From NCBI GenBank assembly GCA_900541585.1, contig UQKD01000027.1:1-43605 (forward strand): a DNA stretch of 43,605 bases, written 5' to 3'. The notes below the pieces were generated by a model, which saw nothing but the letters and a program-made list of their open reading frames with translations, did not search any database and had not been told where the DNA came from. The stretch comes from an uncultured Alistipes sp. (GTDB taxonomy: Bacteria > Bacteroidota > Bacteroidia > Bacteroidales > Rikenellaceae). Both the position numbers and the translations under genes were made by a program. Every line of letters begins with the position of its first letter. Position 1 is the stretch's first letter. Positions 1 through 6,993 of the stretch are shown here, in pieces.

Positions 1-2
1 CG

Positions 3-1457
3 GGGAAACCCGGTACTCCCGGCACGTCGTCGTTCCTGCACATCCGCTATTCGGCCAACGCGAACGGCAATCCGATGACGACGACTCCGAATACCTACAT
101 AGGTATTGCGGTTACCACGTCGGCGACGGCCCCGACGAGCTATGCCGACTATGCGTGGTCGCGGCTGACGGGTGCGGCGGGTAGCAACGGTGTGCCCGGT
201 ACGTCGTCCTACATCCATATCCGTTATTCGGCTAATGCCAATGGCAATCCGATGTCCACCTCGCCCAATACCTATATCGGCATCGCCGTTACGACTTCAG
301 CGACTGCTCCCACGGGATATGCCTCCTACACATGGGCCAAGTGGAAGGGCGACAAGGGCGAGCCCGGAGATAAAGGCGATAAAGGGGACAAAGGAGACAA
401 GGGCGATAAAGGGGATACGGGCTCGGCAGGAACCGCCGGACCGGGGATCGTCTATCGCGGTGCGTTCAGCGCCTCGACCCTTTATTACAACAATACGCTG
501 CGGCGCGATGTGGTCAAGTACGGTTCTACCTACTACATCTACAAAGGGTCGAACGGCGTTTCCGCAGTATGGAACAGCACCAACTGGGAGTCGTTCGGGG
601 CGCAGTTCACCTCGGTCGCTACCGACCTGCTGCTGGCCCAGCTCGCCTACATCGATAATCTCGGTGTGAAGAATCTCCGCACGGCGACCTCCGGTCAGCG
701 GGTAGAGATCACGCAGGCGAAGAACTCTATGGCGTTCTATATGGCTTCGCAATCGACGCCCGTACTGGAGATCAAGACCACGAGCGATGCAATGTATATG
801 GGGCAGGGTGCGGGGTTTCAGATCAAGCAGCCGGCAACCGATATCTCCATTTTCAAGGGAATTCTTCAGAACAGCAGCGAGGGAAGCGGTATCTCCGTTC
901 CTATCCTGCCCATCGGTCAGCCGGAGACGATTGCCCAAAACTGTATCCTGCAATCCTATACGAATACCAGTACGACCAAATATAAGTGCGGCCTGTATAT
1001 CGACGTCAGCGGTACGCAGGGTACGGCCGCGAATTCCGATCGCTTTCATGGTATTTTCGTGCAGGAAGGCGGTATATTCGTCGGTGGAGATTATACGAAG
1101 CTGCGGTCGAATAACGTACTGTGCGGCGTGACATGTGCCGGTAAAGTCAGTGCTTCGGGCTCCTTGCTCCGCAGTTGGGTTATTTCCCATATGGGCGGTT
1201 ACCTCACCTCAAGCAGGACAGGAGAAGGGCGCTATCGCATCAGTTTCTCCAAAACGTCCTATCTGCTCGGAGCCTACGATTACAGCGTTATTATCATGCC
1301 GGACGGTCCGCATGCGAGCGGCAGTCACGGAGCCTATGCCTGTACGATGGCCCGTACCTCTTCCTATTTCGATGTATGGACTGCGGATGATGCTTCGACC
1401 AATGACTGCGGATTCACTTTCATCGTAATTATCATGAACAAATACTTTGCGAACTGA
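3..1457 (+). CDS. Phage tail fibre / collagen-repeat protein (5' end outside window)
   Basis: The reading frame is open from the left edge, so the ATG at 75 is internal and the N-terminus is missing. Two copies of a 59-residue unit (period 177 nt, copies beginning near 21 and 198) share the motifs HIRYSANANGNPM and NTYIGIAVTTSATAPT. A collagen-like stretch of Gly-Asp-Lys triplets follows at about 349-425. The remainder starts with a YRGAFSASTLYYNN-type module resembling those of Bacteroides prophage tail proteins, then a C-terminal region I do not recognise. Long fibrous proteins of this kind usually form receptor-binding tail fibres; that role is inferred. The following small gene starts one base after the stop, which supports a tail-fibre/assembly pair. 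The collagen DNA is repetitive and could vary in copy number. Confidence 0.75.
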   Translation, partial: GKPGTPGTSSFLHIRYSANANGNPMTTTPNTYIGIAVTTSATAPTSYADYAWSRLTGAAGSNGVPGTSSYIHIRYSANANGNPMSTSPNTYIGIAVTTSATAPTGYASYTWAKWKGDKGEPGDKGDKGDKGDKGDKGDTGSAGTAGPGIVYRGAFSASTLYYNNTLRRDVVKYGSTYYIYKGSNGVSAVWNSTNWESFGAQFTSVATDLLLAQLAYIDNLGVKNLRTATSGQRVEITQAKNSMAFYMASQSTPVLEIKTTSDAMYMGQGAGFQIKQPATDISIFKGILQNSSEGSGISVPILPIGQPETIAQNCILQSYTNTSTTKYKCGLYIDVSGTQGTAANSDRFHGIFVQEGGIFVGGDYTKLRSNNVLCGVTCAGKVSASGSLLRSWVISHMGGYLTSSRTGEGRYRISFSKTSYLLGAYDYSVIIMPDGPHASGSHGAYACTMARTSSYFDVWTADDASTNDCGFTFIVIIMNKYFAN

Positions 1458-1458
1458 T

Positions 1459-1923
1459 ATGACGAAAACCTACGCCAAGATAGAGGATGGGGTGCTGATT
1501 ACCACATGCGCTCCGGAGGAGGATGCCGACCTGATCGCCCAACTTATGTCCGACGGCTTCAAGCCTTACGACGAAAGTGCTCCTCAGCCGCAGGCCGAGG
1601 GACTTCAGGCCGTCGTTCCCGTTTACCGCGATACGGGAGAGGCAATCATACTCGAATGGAAAGTCGAAGAGAATAGCCCCGAAAAAATCGAGGCCGAGAT
1701 CGAGCGTCTGAAGGCGGACTTGACGGCTACGGATTACCAGGTCATCAAGTCGTACGAATACGCTCTTGCCGGTGTGCCGACTGCCTATAACATCGAAGAG
1801 CTGCACACCTCGCGCGAACAGCAGCGGATCCGGATTCGGGAGCTGGAGACACTGCTCACGCCGGAAGAACCCGTCGATCCTGCGCCGACACCGCCGTGGC
1901 ATTCCGGAGGAACAGTGAATTGA
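1459..1923 (+). CDS. Small tail-fibre assembly-like protein
   Basis: A 154-residue acidic protein starting with MTKTYAKIEDG. A TTG 12 nt upstream is in frame, but the ATG at 1459 is preferred because it directly follows the fibre stop codon at 1455-1457. The C-terminal half has a predicted coiled coil (EKIEAEIERLKADL, then REQQRIRIRELETLL) separated by a YEYALAGVPTAYNIEELH segment. That arrangement is common in small phage proteins encoded right after tail fibres, some of which act as fibre chaperones. The C-terminus is proline-rich. The assembly role rests on position and coiled coil only; no enzyme motif is visible. A strong terminator follows. Confidence 0.55.
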   Translation: MTKTYAKIEDGVLITTCAPEEDADLIAQLMSDGFKPYDESAPQPQAEGLQAVVPVYRDTGEAIILEWKVEENSPEKIEAEIERLKADLTATDYQVIKSYEYALAGVPTAYNIEELHTSREQQRIRIRELETLLTPEEPVDPAPTPPWHSGGTVN

Positions 1924-1932
1924 TAGCACAGA

Positions 1933-1961
1933 AAAACCGCAGTCGAGCAGACTGCGGTTTT
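1933..1961. terminator. Bidirectional terminator between tail genes and integrase
   Basis: Perfect 12-bp inverted repeat AAAACCGCAGTC / GACTGCGGTTTT with a 5-nt loop. It has A and T tracts on either side, so it can end both the plus-strand tail operon and the minus-strand integrase. Confidence 0.9.
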
Positions 1962-1978
1962 ATCGCGTTCATGAACGA

Positions 1979-3214
1979 TCATCCGATGGCCGGCTGTAAT
2001 CCCTTGTCGAGAACGTCGGCGAGGTTTTCCATCTCCATACCGATTCTGCGTTTGGTCATCTTGGCGTACACCTGCGTGGTGCGGATATTCTTATGACCGA
2101 GCATCTTCTGCACGGTTTCGAGGGCCACGCCGTTTTCGAGCGTCACGGTCGTAGCAAAGGTGTGCCGGGCGATATGAAAGGTCAGATTCTTGTCGATGCC
2201 GCAGATGGCCGCGATTTCTTTCAGGTAATCATTGACCTTCTGATTGGCCGGAATCGAGAGCAGCCGGTCGTGGGAAGTCGTGTCTGCATACCTCTCCAGT
2301 ATGGCTCGCGGAATATCGAGCAGAGGGACATAGACCGCGACTTTCGTCTTGTCGCGTCGGGTGTCGATCCACAGCCGGCCGTCGTTACCCATAACCACTT
2401 CGGACTTCTTCAATCCCCGCACGTCGGTATAGGCGAGGCCCGTGAAGCAACTGAAGACGAAAATATCTTTTACCCGCTGCAACCGTTCCGAGGTCATCTC
2501 TTTCGACATGAGCGCCCCCAACTCGTCGATGGTCAAATGTTCGCGATGCGTCTCCTCCATCGAGATTTTGAATCCGCCGAACGGATCGGTCTGCACCCAG
2601 CCGTTGTCCTTGGCAGTTTTGAAAACCGTCCTAAAACGCTGGATCATCTTCATATGGTAGTTGTGCCCGTTCTTACCGTCTACCGTACGCAGGTAGATGT
2701 AGAAATCGTTGATGAATTTCGTGTTGATGTCCGTCAGCAGAATATCCTTCACTTTGTACTTCGCAGCCATGAACTCGGCCAGCCTGCGACGAGTCAGCAG
2801 ATAACGTGTGTAAGTCTTGTGTGTAGTCTCTTTTCCGACAAGTGCCTTGTAATCTTCATTGAACTCGTCGAAGAGCACCAGCAGCCGTTTGGCCTCGTCG
2901 CTGCGCGAGGTAAGGATGCTTTTCAGCCGCATGGCCGTAATCGCCTCGCCGCGAAAGAAGAGCTCGTTATACTTGTTTCTAATCACGTTCCGGTAGTTGT
3001 CGAGCGTCTCGTTGATGTACTTGTCCTCGGCACTCTTGCCGAGTGTCCGGCACTCCTTACCGAGCCAACGGTCGGGATCGACATCGAGTCGGGTGGCCAG
3101 ATGCACCATCTCGCCGTTGACCGTAACCCGTGCCAGAATCGGCGCTTTGCCATTGGCCTTCAGCTTCCCTTTCTGTGCGACGAAAAGAATCGAAAATGTG
3201 CTTTTGTTATTCAT
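1979..3214 (-). CDS. Tyrosine recombinase/integrase of a phage or integrative element
   Basis: A 411-residue site-specific recombinase of the family common in Bacteroidetes phages and conjugative elements. It has an N-terminal arm-binding region, a SAM-like core-binding domain (about 105-210) and a catalytic domain (about 230-390). Catalytic residues visible are H347-x-x-R350, H374 (LGH) and the nucleophile Y383 (QVYAK). The first catalytic arginine position reads TGLAYTD with Ala261; substitution here is known in IntDOT-like integrases. The start was set at MNNKST (3214) because a -7 box at 3254-3261 would make the upstream ATG untranscribed. It is convergent with the tail genes and lies about 0.6 kb from the tRNA-Lys pair, a common type of integration target. 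Confidence 0.93.
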   Translation of the reverse strand: MNNKSTFSILFVAQKGKLKANGKAPILARVTVNGEMVHLATRLDVDPDRWLGKECRTLGKSAEDKYINETLDNYRNVIRNKYNELFFRGEAITAMRLKSILTSRSDEAKRLLVLFDEFNEDYKALVGKETTHKTYTRYLLTRRRLAEFMAAKYKVKDILLTDINTKFINDFYIYLRTVDGKNGHNYHMKMIQRFRTVFKTAKDNGWVQTDPFGGFKISMEETHREHLTIDELGALMSKEMTSERLQRVKDIFVFSCFTGLAYTDVRGLKKSEVVMGNDGRLWIDTRRDKTKVAVYVPLLDIPRAILERYADTTSHDRLLSIPANQKVNDYLKEIAAICGIDKNLTFHIARHTFATTVTLENGVALETVQKMLGHKNIRTTQVYAKMTKRRIGMEMENLADVLDKGLQPAIG

Positions 3215-3253
3215 AACCGTATGTTTTAAATATGTATGTTCGGCTCTCTTCTG

Positions 3254-3261
3254 CAAAGCTA
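3254..3261 (-). promoter_or_regulatory. -7 box for integrase
   Basis: On the minus strand this reads TAGCTTTG, a perfect match to the Bacteroidetes TAnnTTTG element, about 40 nt upstream of the integrase start. I see no good TTTG -33 element at the right distance. Confidence 0.5.
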
Positions 3262-3758
3262 CCGGCTTTGGCTATACTGCCCGCCCGTTGCCCTGCGGCA
3301 AACTGCGACACTCCGTGCGTAAAACCGCGACATTATTTTGGCGGACTGTTATAATACACTCTGAATGTGCTGTTTACGAAACAAACATAACCTTATGATT
3401 TGGAATACGCAAGTCTTTTGCGCAGTAAATCAAAGATTTATGCGAGATTTGTCGGAAGCCGGATTGGTCCGGCGAAAAATCGGGACTTCGCAACCGAAAG
3501 ATTGCCAGTATTTTGACTGCATTTCAAGTGTAAACTACTGAAAGGCAAAAGAATATGCCTTAATTCGTAACCTATTGTCGTGGAGTGTCGCACGACGGTT
3601 ACGGTTAGGTTACGCAGCGGCTGTCGCAAACCGTCTTTTGGCGACTTGTTTTGTCGTAGTCGAAGGATGTGGATAGCGGGGGAGAGGAAAGAGTGGGACG
3701 GGATACCTATTCGGGCGGTAAACGTCGCCGCAGGCCGATATGCAGAGGTGCGGATACG
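3262..3758. other. Gene-free stretch between integrase and tRNA-Lys
   Basis: About 500 nt with no convincing gene. It is more AT-rich than the core genes and has several short imperfect repeats (for example ACGCAAGTCTTTTGCGC near 3406-3422). It would be the expected place for integrase arm sites and one attachment site, but no second copy of a tRNA end is visible here. Confidence 0.4.
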
Positions 3759-3782
3759 AAAAAAGCGGTCTTTCAACCGCTT
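3759..3782 (-). terminator. Terminator of the tRNA-Lys transcript
   Basis: Read on the minus strand: 7-bp stem AAGCGGT / ACCGCTT, 6-nt loop, followed by a run of T. It lies 28 nt after the second tRNA to be transcribed. Confidence 0.75.
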
Positions 3783-3809
3783 CTCCATTAGGCTGTTAGC
3801 CTTGTTTCG

Positions 3810-3882
3810 TGATCCCCGTGGGGCTCGAACCCACGACCCCAACATTAAAAGTGTTGTGCTCTACCAGCTGAGCTAGGAGATC
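3810..3882 (-). tRNA. tRNA-Lys (anticodon UUU), copy 2
   Basis: A 73-nt cloverleaf on the minus strand. Acceptor GATCTCC pairs with GGGGATC (one G-T wobble). Other parts are D-arm GCTCAGCTGGTAGAGC, anticodon stem CAACA/TGTTG around loop CTTTTAA (anticodon TTT), and T-arm GTGGG-TTCGAGC-CCCAC, with discriminator A; CCA is not encoded. It sits 52 nt from its near-identical partner and in the same transcript. Its 3' end faces the integrase, so it is the likelier integration target of the two. Confidence 0.97.
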
Positions 3883-3934
3883 GTTTTCGTAGGTTCGATA
3901 TTCGCAGGATCAAAGTCAGTTGCCTGACTTTCAG

Positions 3935-4007
3935 TGATCCCGCTGGGGCTCGAACCCAGGACCCCAACATTAAAAGTGTTGTGCTCTACCAGCTGAGCTA
4001 CGGAATC
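3935..4007 (-). tRNA. tRNA-Lys (anticodon UUU), copy 1
   Basis: A 73-nt cloverleaf on the minus strand. Acceptor GATTCCG pairs with CGGGATC. The D-arm and anticodon arm are identical to the neighbouring copy (anticodon TTT), and the T-arm is CTGGG-TTCGAGC-CCCAG. The differing acceptor and T-stem pairs are compensated, so both copies look functional. It is first in the transcript, 41 nt downstream of a consensus -7 element. Confidence 0.97.
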
Positions 4008-4047
4008 TCCGTGTGCCGAAATGGAAATCGCTTCCGTTTTGGTGGTG

Positions 4048-4077
4048 CAAATGTACGGATTTATTTTTAAAATCCAA
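4048..4077 (-). promoter_or_regulatory. Promoter of the tRNA-Lys pair
   Basis: On the minus strand, TTG (4077-4075), a 19-nt spacer, then TACATTTG (4055-4048). This is a close match to the Bacteroidetes housekeeping promoter. Confidence 0.75.
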
Positions 4078-4211
4078 TACCCGGCCTGCAAATTTTGCGC
4101 AAAAGTGTGTTTTTGTCCTTCCGGATGCCGGCTCCCGCCTGCTGCCGGCAGGCGTTGGTGCGTCTTCCGGCGGCTTCGGCCGTCCGGGATCGTGAAATTT
4201 GGCGCGCGGAT

Positions 4212-4242
4212 TTTGTTTTGCCGAAATAAAAGAATATTTTTG
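4212..4242 (+). promoter_or_regulatory. Promoter of carboxynorspermidine dehydrogenase
   Basis: TTTG (4212-4215), 19-nt spacer, TATTTTTG (4235-4242). This matches the Bacteroidetes consensus and gives a leader of about 35 nt before the ATG at 4286. Confidence 0.75.
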
Positions 4243-4285
4243 TAGGCGTTAAGATGAAATCAAACTTTTAAAACTGAATAATTCT

Positions 4286-5476
4286 ATGTGTAAAGCGCTG
4301 ATAATCGGAGCCGGCGGCGTCGGAACGGTGGTGACGCAGAAAATCGCGGCCAATCCCGTCTTCACGGACGTGATGCTGGCCAGCCGTACCAAATCCAAAT
4401 GCGACGCCGTTGTGGCCGCCATCGGCGGCAACCGCGTGAAGACCGCCGAGGTCGATGCCGACAACGTGCCGCAGCTGTGCGAGCTGTTCCGCGCGTTCAA
4501 ACCCGACATCGTGGTCAACGTGGCGCTTCCGTACCAGGACCTTACGATCATGGACGCCTGCCTCGAATGCGGCTGCAACTACCTCGACACAGCCAACTAC
4601 GAGCCGAAGGACGAGGCGCATTTCGAATACTCGTGGCAGTGGGCCTATCAGGACCGCTTCAAGGCCGCGGGCCTCACGGCGATCCTCGGCTGCGGCTTCG
4701 ACCCGGGCGTGACGGCCATCTTCACGGCCTATGCCGCCAAGCACCATTTCGACGAGATCCACTACCTCGACATCGTCGACTGCAACGCCGGCAACCACGG
4801 CATGGCTTTCGCCACGAACTTCAACCCCGAGATCAACATCCGCGAGGTGACCCAGAAGGGCCGCTACTACGAGAACGGACAGTGGGTGGTGACCGAGCCG
4901 CACGAGATCCACAAGCCGCTCAATTATCCGGGTATCGGCGAGCGCGAATCGTACGTCATCTACCACGAGGAGCTGGAGTCGCTCGTGAAGAACTATCCCA
5001 CGATCCGGCGTGCGCGCTTCTGGATGACCTTCGGCCAGGAGTACCTGACGCACCTGCGCGTGATCCAGAACATCGGCATGGCGCGCATCGACCCGATCAT
5101 CTACAACGGCGTCGAGATCGTCCCGATCCAGTTCCTCAAGGCGGTGCTTCCCGATCCCAAGTCGCTGGGCGCCAACTACCACGGCCAGACCTCGATCGGC
5201 TGCCGCATCAAGGGTCTGAAGGACGGCAAGGAGCGCACCTACTATATTTATAACAACTGCGACCACGAGCAGGCTTTCAAGGAGACCGGCACGCAGGCCG
5301 TGTCGTTCACCACGGGCGTTCCGGCGGCTTTGGGCGCTTCGATGTGGGCCAAGGGCCTCTGGCGCGGCGCCGGCGTGTTCAACGTCGAGGAGTTCGATCC
5401 CGATCCGTTCCTCGCCGAGCTGGGCGAACAAGGCCTTCCGTGGCACGAGCTGTTCGACGTGAACCTGGAGGTATGA
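4286..5476 (+). CDS. Carboxynorspermidine dehydrogenase (saccharopine dehydrogenase family)
   Basis: A 396-residue cytosolic NADPH-dependent enzyme. It condenses L-aspartate semialdehyde with a diamine (1,3-diaminopropane or putrescine) to give carboxynorspermidine or carboxyspermidine, the alternative polyamine route used by many gut Bacteroidetes. The N-terminal Rossmann fold shows GAGGVG at 8-13. The whole sequence has the saccharopine-dehydrogenase layout, with GCGFDPGVTAIFTAYA and DCNAGNHG motifs typical of this subgroup. Its partner decarboxylase lies at 6994, separated by a ncRNA candidate and a membrane protein, so the two are not one simple operon. A terminator follows directly. Codon use is strongly GC-rich, as in the core genes. 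Confidence 0.93.
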   Translation: MCKALIIGAGGVGTVVTQKIAANPVFTDVMLASRTKSKCDAVVAAIGGNRVKTAEVDADNVPQLCELFRAFKPDIVVNVALPYQDLTIMDACLECGCNYLDTANYEPKDEAHFEYSWQWAYQDRFKAAGLTAILGCGFDPGVTAIFTAYAAKHHFDEIHYLDIVDCNAGNHGMAFATNFNPEINIREVTQKGRYYENGQWVVTEPHEIHKPLNYPGIGERESYVIYHEELESLVKNYPTIRRARFWMTFGQEYLTHLRVIQNIGMARIDPIIYNGVEIVPIQFLKAVLPDPKSLGANYHGQTSIGCRIKGLKDGKERTYYIYNNCDHEQAFKETGTQAVSFTTGVPAALGASMWAKGLWRGAGVFNVEEFDPDPFLAELGEQGLPWHELFDVNLEV

Positions 5477-5493
5477 TTTCCCGGTTCTCGAAT

Positions 5494-5532
5494 AAAAAAT
5501 TGCGGATGTGTGTCTCGTGTCCGCAATTTTTT
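5494..5532 (+). terminator. Terminator after carboxynorspermidine dehydrogenase
   Basis: Stem AATTGCGGA / TCCGCAATT extended by A and T tracts, ending in a run of eight or more T. Confidence 0.85.
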
Positions 5533-5533
5533 T

Positions 5534-5541
5534 TATCTTTG
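5534..5541 (+). promoter_or_regulatory. -7 box upstream of the structured RNA
   Basis: TATCTTTG fits TAnnTTTG and immediately follows the terminator T-run. There is no gene for 300 nt downstream, so it probably starts an untranslated RNA. No clear -33 element is seen. Confidence 0.5.
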
Positions 5542-5594
5542 CCTTGCAACCCAATCTATTTGCCTATGGTGTAAAAAACAGAAACTGAAATTGC

Positions 5595-5642
5595 GGCGTC
5601 CGGACATAGACGCCTTACATATAAAAGCGCATCGGCTTTTTT
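5595..5642 (+). other. Two small hairpins ahead of the ncRNA
   Basis: GGCGTC/GACGCC (5595-5614) is followed by AAAAGC/GCTTTT (5623-5640) with two further T. The second could be a weak terminator or attenuator that separates a short leader transcript from the large hairpin at 5646. Confidence 0.4.
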
Positions 5643-5645
5643 CTT

Positions 5646-5792
5646 ACTCGCGAAAATTGGACACTTTCAGGATAGTAAGGAACAAAGGTTGATGCTCGCG
5701 CTGTTTTTTCAGCGTGGGCATTGTCTTATATCCTGCTATCTGGGTCGTCCAATACCTCGCGAGTGGATATAGTGATATGTCCACGTTTTTTA
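5646..5792 (+). ncRNA. Structured small RNA, 6S RNA / Bacteroidales-1-like
   Basis: The segment folds as one long interrupted hairpin. ACTCGCGA (5646-5653) pairs with TCGCGAGT (5757-5764), ATTGGAC (5656-5662) with GTCCAAT (5747-5753), and CAGGATA (5668-5674) with TATCCTG (5729-5735). The tip is a 12-bp helix, ATGCTCGCGCTG (5692-5703) with CAGCGTGGGCAT (5710-5721), whose two mismatches are G-U wobbles. A hairpin with a T-run at 5763-5791 ends it. A rod with internal bulges is the hallmark of 6S RNA, which sequesters RNA polymerase. The Bacteroidales-1 motif (Rfam RF01693), as I recall it, has this layout and similar sequence. Structure is seen; identity is recalled. The 5' end is uncertain and may extend to about 5548. 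Confidence 0.65.
5763..5791 (+). terminator. Terminator of the structured RNA
   Basis: GTGGA / TCCAC stem extended by TAT/ATA with a 2-nt bulge, then a T-run (5786-5791). It overlaps the last bases of the RNA's closing stem. Confidence 0.75.
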
Positions 5793-5842
5793 TTTTGTAG
5801 TAACCCGACTTTCCCAGAGAAAGTATTAACAAACTGAATTCG

Positions 5843-6826
5843 ATGAAGAAAATCAATGTTTTATACCAAGTTATCCTTTTTGTCTGCGGCATTTGCCTTT
5901 TTCTGTTTTTTCCGCTGGTTCAGGGAGATCGTTCGACCGGGGCCGAATTGCTCGAAGACCGGGGTAATTATTGGGACATGCTGACCTCCAGTTTTAAAAT
6001 CGGACTGGTGCTGTTCAATTATGCTTCTACCGTTTTGTTGGCAGGATGTATCCTTCTGAAAAAGAAGGTCGGTGCCATTCTTCGCCTGATCGGCCTTGCC
6101 ATGCCGTTGTGGATGGTTTGCATTTGGTTCGACAGCGATATGTCGGTGTCGGTCTTTTTCTCATTCGTGCTGCTGTCAGCTGCCGTCGTCTGGGCGGCGA
6201 TCGGAGTCTGGCGGGCCTTTGCGCAGGGCGAAAAGAAATCTGCGGAAAAGGATCGTTTCGGCTGGGCTGCGGTCCGCAGGGCACGGGTTGTTGGTTGGTT
6301 GGACCGGATGAATCCCGCCCTCGTGCGGGCGTTTGTCGGGCTTGTCGGCATTGCGTTGTATTTTTTCGTCGCACTGATGTCGATATTCTCCATCAGCTAC
6401 GGCAATCCGCTTAAGATGGCGGCCCACGTTGTAGCGGGTCTGTTCGGATTGGCGCTGGCTGCCGTCGTATTCGTAATTTTACGTCGGGCGGTTAAGTGGA
6501 CCGGCGCTCGGAATATAGCGTTGCCGTTTTATCTCTATCTCATCTCTTATGCGCTGCTGGTGCCGTCTTTTGTTTTTCCGGGCAGCACCTCCGACTGTTT
6601 CGGAATGGCTTGGGTGGCTGTTGTCTTATGTTCGGCCGTCGTTGCCGTCTTCCGACTCTGTCTTTCCAAAAAGAGTTCGAAAAAGACGAAGCGTGCCGGA
6701 GCGGTGTTTGCTGTCGGCAGTCTGACACTTATCGGGGTTTTTGTGGCCGTACCGGTTGCATTCGGCATGTTGATGCCGGAACTTACCGCGCATACCGATA
6801 GCAATGCGTGGCCTTCTGCACGCTGA
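5843..6826 (+). CDS. Polytopic membrane protein of unknown function
   Basis: A 327-residue protein I do not recognise. It has about eight to nine hydrophobic segments, the first at residues 8-25. A positively charged cytoplasmic loop lies near 125-150 (EKKSAEKDR), and a second basic stretch (LSKKSSKKTKR) precedes the last helix. The start is ATG at 5843 (MKKINVLYQ). Base composition is lower in GC than the flanking polyamine genes, with more TTT/ATT codons, which hints at later acquisition or relaxed constraint. It lies between the ncRNA and nspC, with its own terminator at 6848. No transporter or enzyme motif is visible, so no function is assigned. Confidence 0.8.
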   Translation: MKKINVLYQVILFVCGICLFLFFPLVQGDRSTGAELLEDRGNYWDMLTSSFKIGLVLFNYASTVLLAGCILLKKKVGAILRLIGLAMPLWMVCIWFDSDMSVSVFFSFVLLSAAVVWAAIGVWRAFAQGEKKSAEKDRFGWAAVRRARVVGWLDRMNPALVRAFVGLVGIALYFFVALMSIFSISYGNPLKMAAHVVAGLFGLALAAVVFVILRRAVKWTGARNIALPFYLYLISYALLVPSFVFPGSTSDCFGMAWVAVVLCSAVVAVFRLCLSKKSSKKTKRAGAVFAVGSLTLIGVFVAVPVAFGMLMPELTAHTDSNAWPSAR

Positions 6827-6847
6827 CGCTTTTCTGCCGATACACAG

Positions 6848-6878
6848 ACTCCGGGGCCGCAGGACTCCGGAGTTTTTG
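6848..6878 (+). terminator. Terminator after the membrane protein
   Basis: ACTCCGG / CCGGAGT stem with a T-run directly after the second arm. Confidence 0.8.
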
Positions 6879-6938
6879 TTGCCCGTGGCGGTAAGTATAA
6901 ATACGTATTTCTCCCAAAAACAGCCCTGTGCGAAGCGG

Positions 6939-6965
6939 TTGTTAACGATGATTTTGCTACTTTTG
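6939..6965 (+). promoter_or_regulatory. Promoter of nspC and the cysteate synthase-like gene
   Basis: TACTTTTG (6958-6965) fits the -7 consensus. A TTG at 6939-6941 is the nearest -33 candidate, though its 16-nt spacer is short. Confidence 0.5.
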
Positions 6966-6993
6966 CAACTGTTTTGAGTTAAAAAACAATTCG

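Noticed and set aside
3580..3876. 98-codon plus-strand frame ending in a GARTHDPNIKSVVLYQLS-type sequence
   Set aside because: The end is the complement of tRNA-Lys; this is a familiar false gene.
5644..5892. 82-codon minus-strand frame
   Set aside because: It lies antisense to the structured RNA and overlaps the start of the membrane protein; its apparent conservation is better explained by the RNA.
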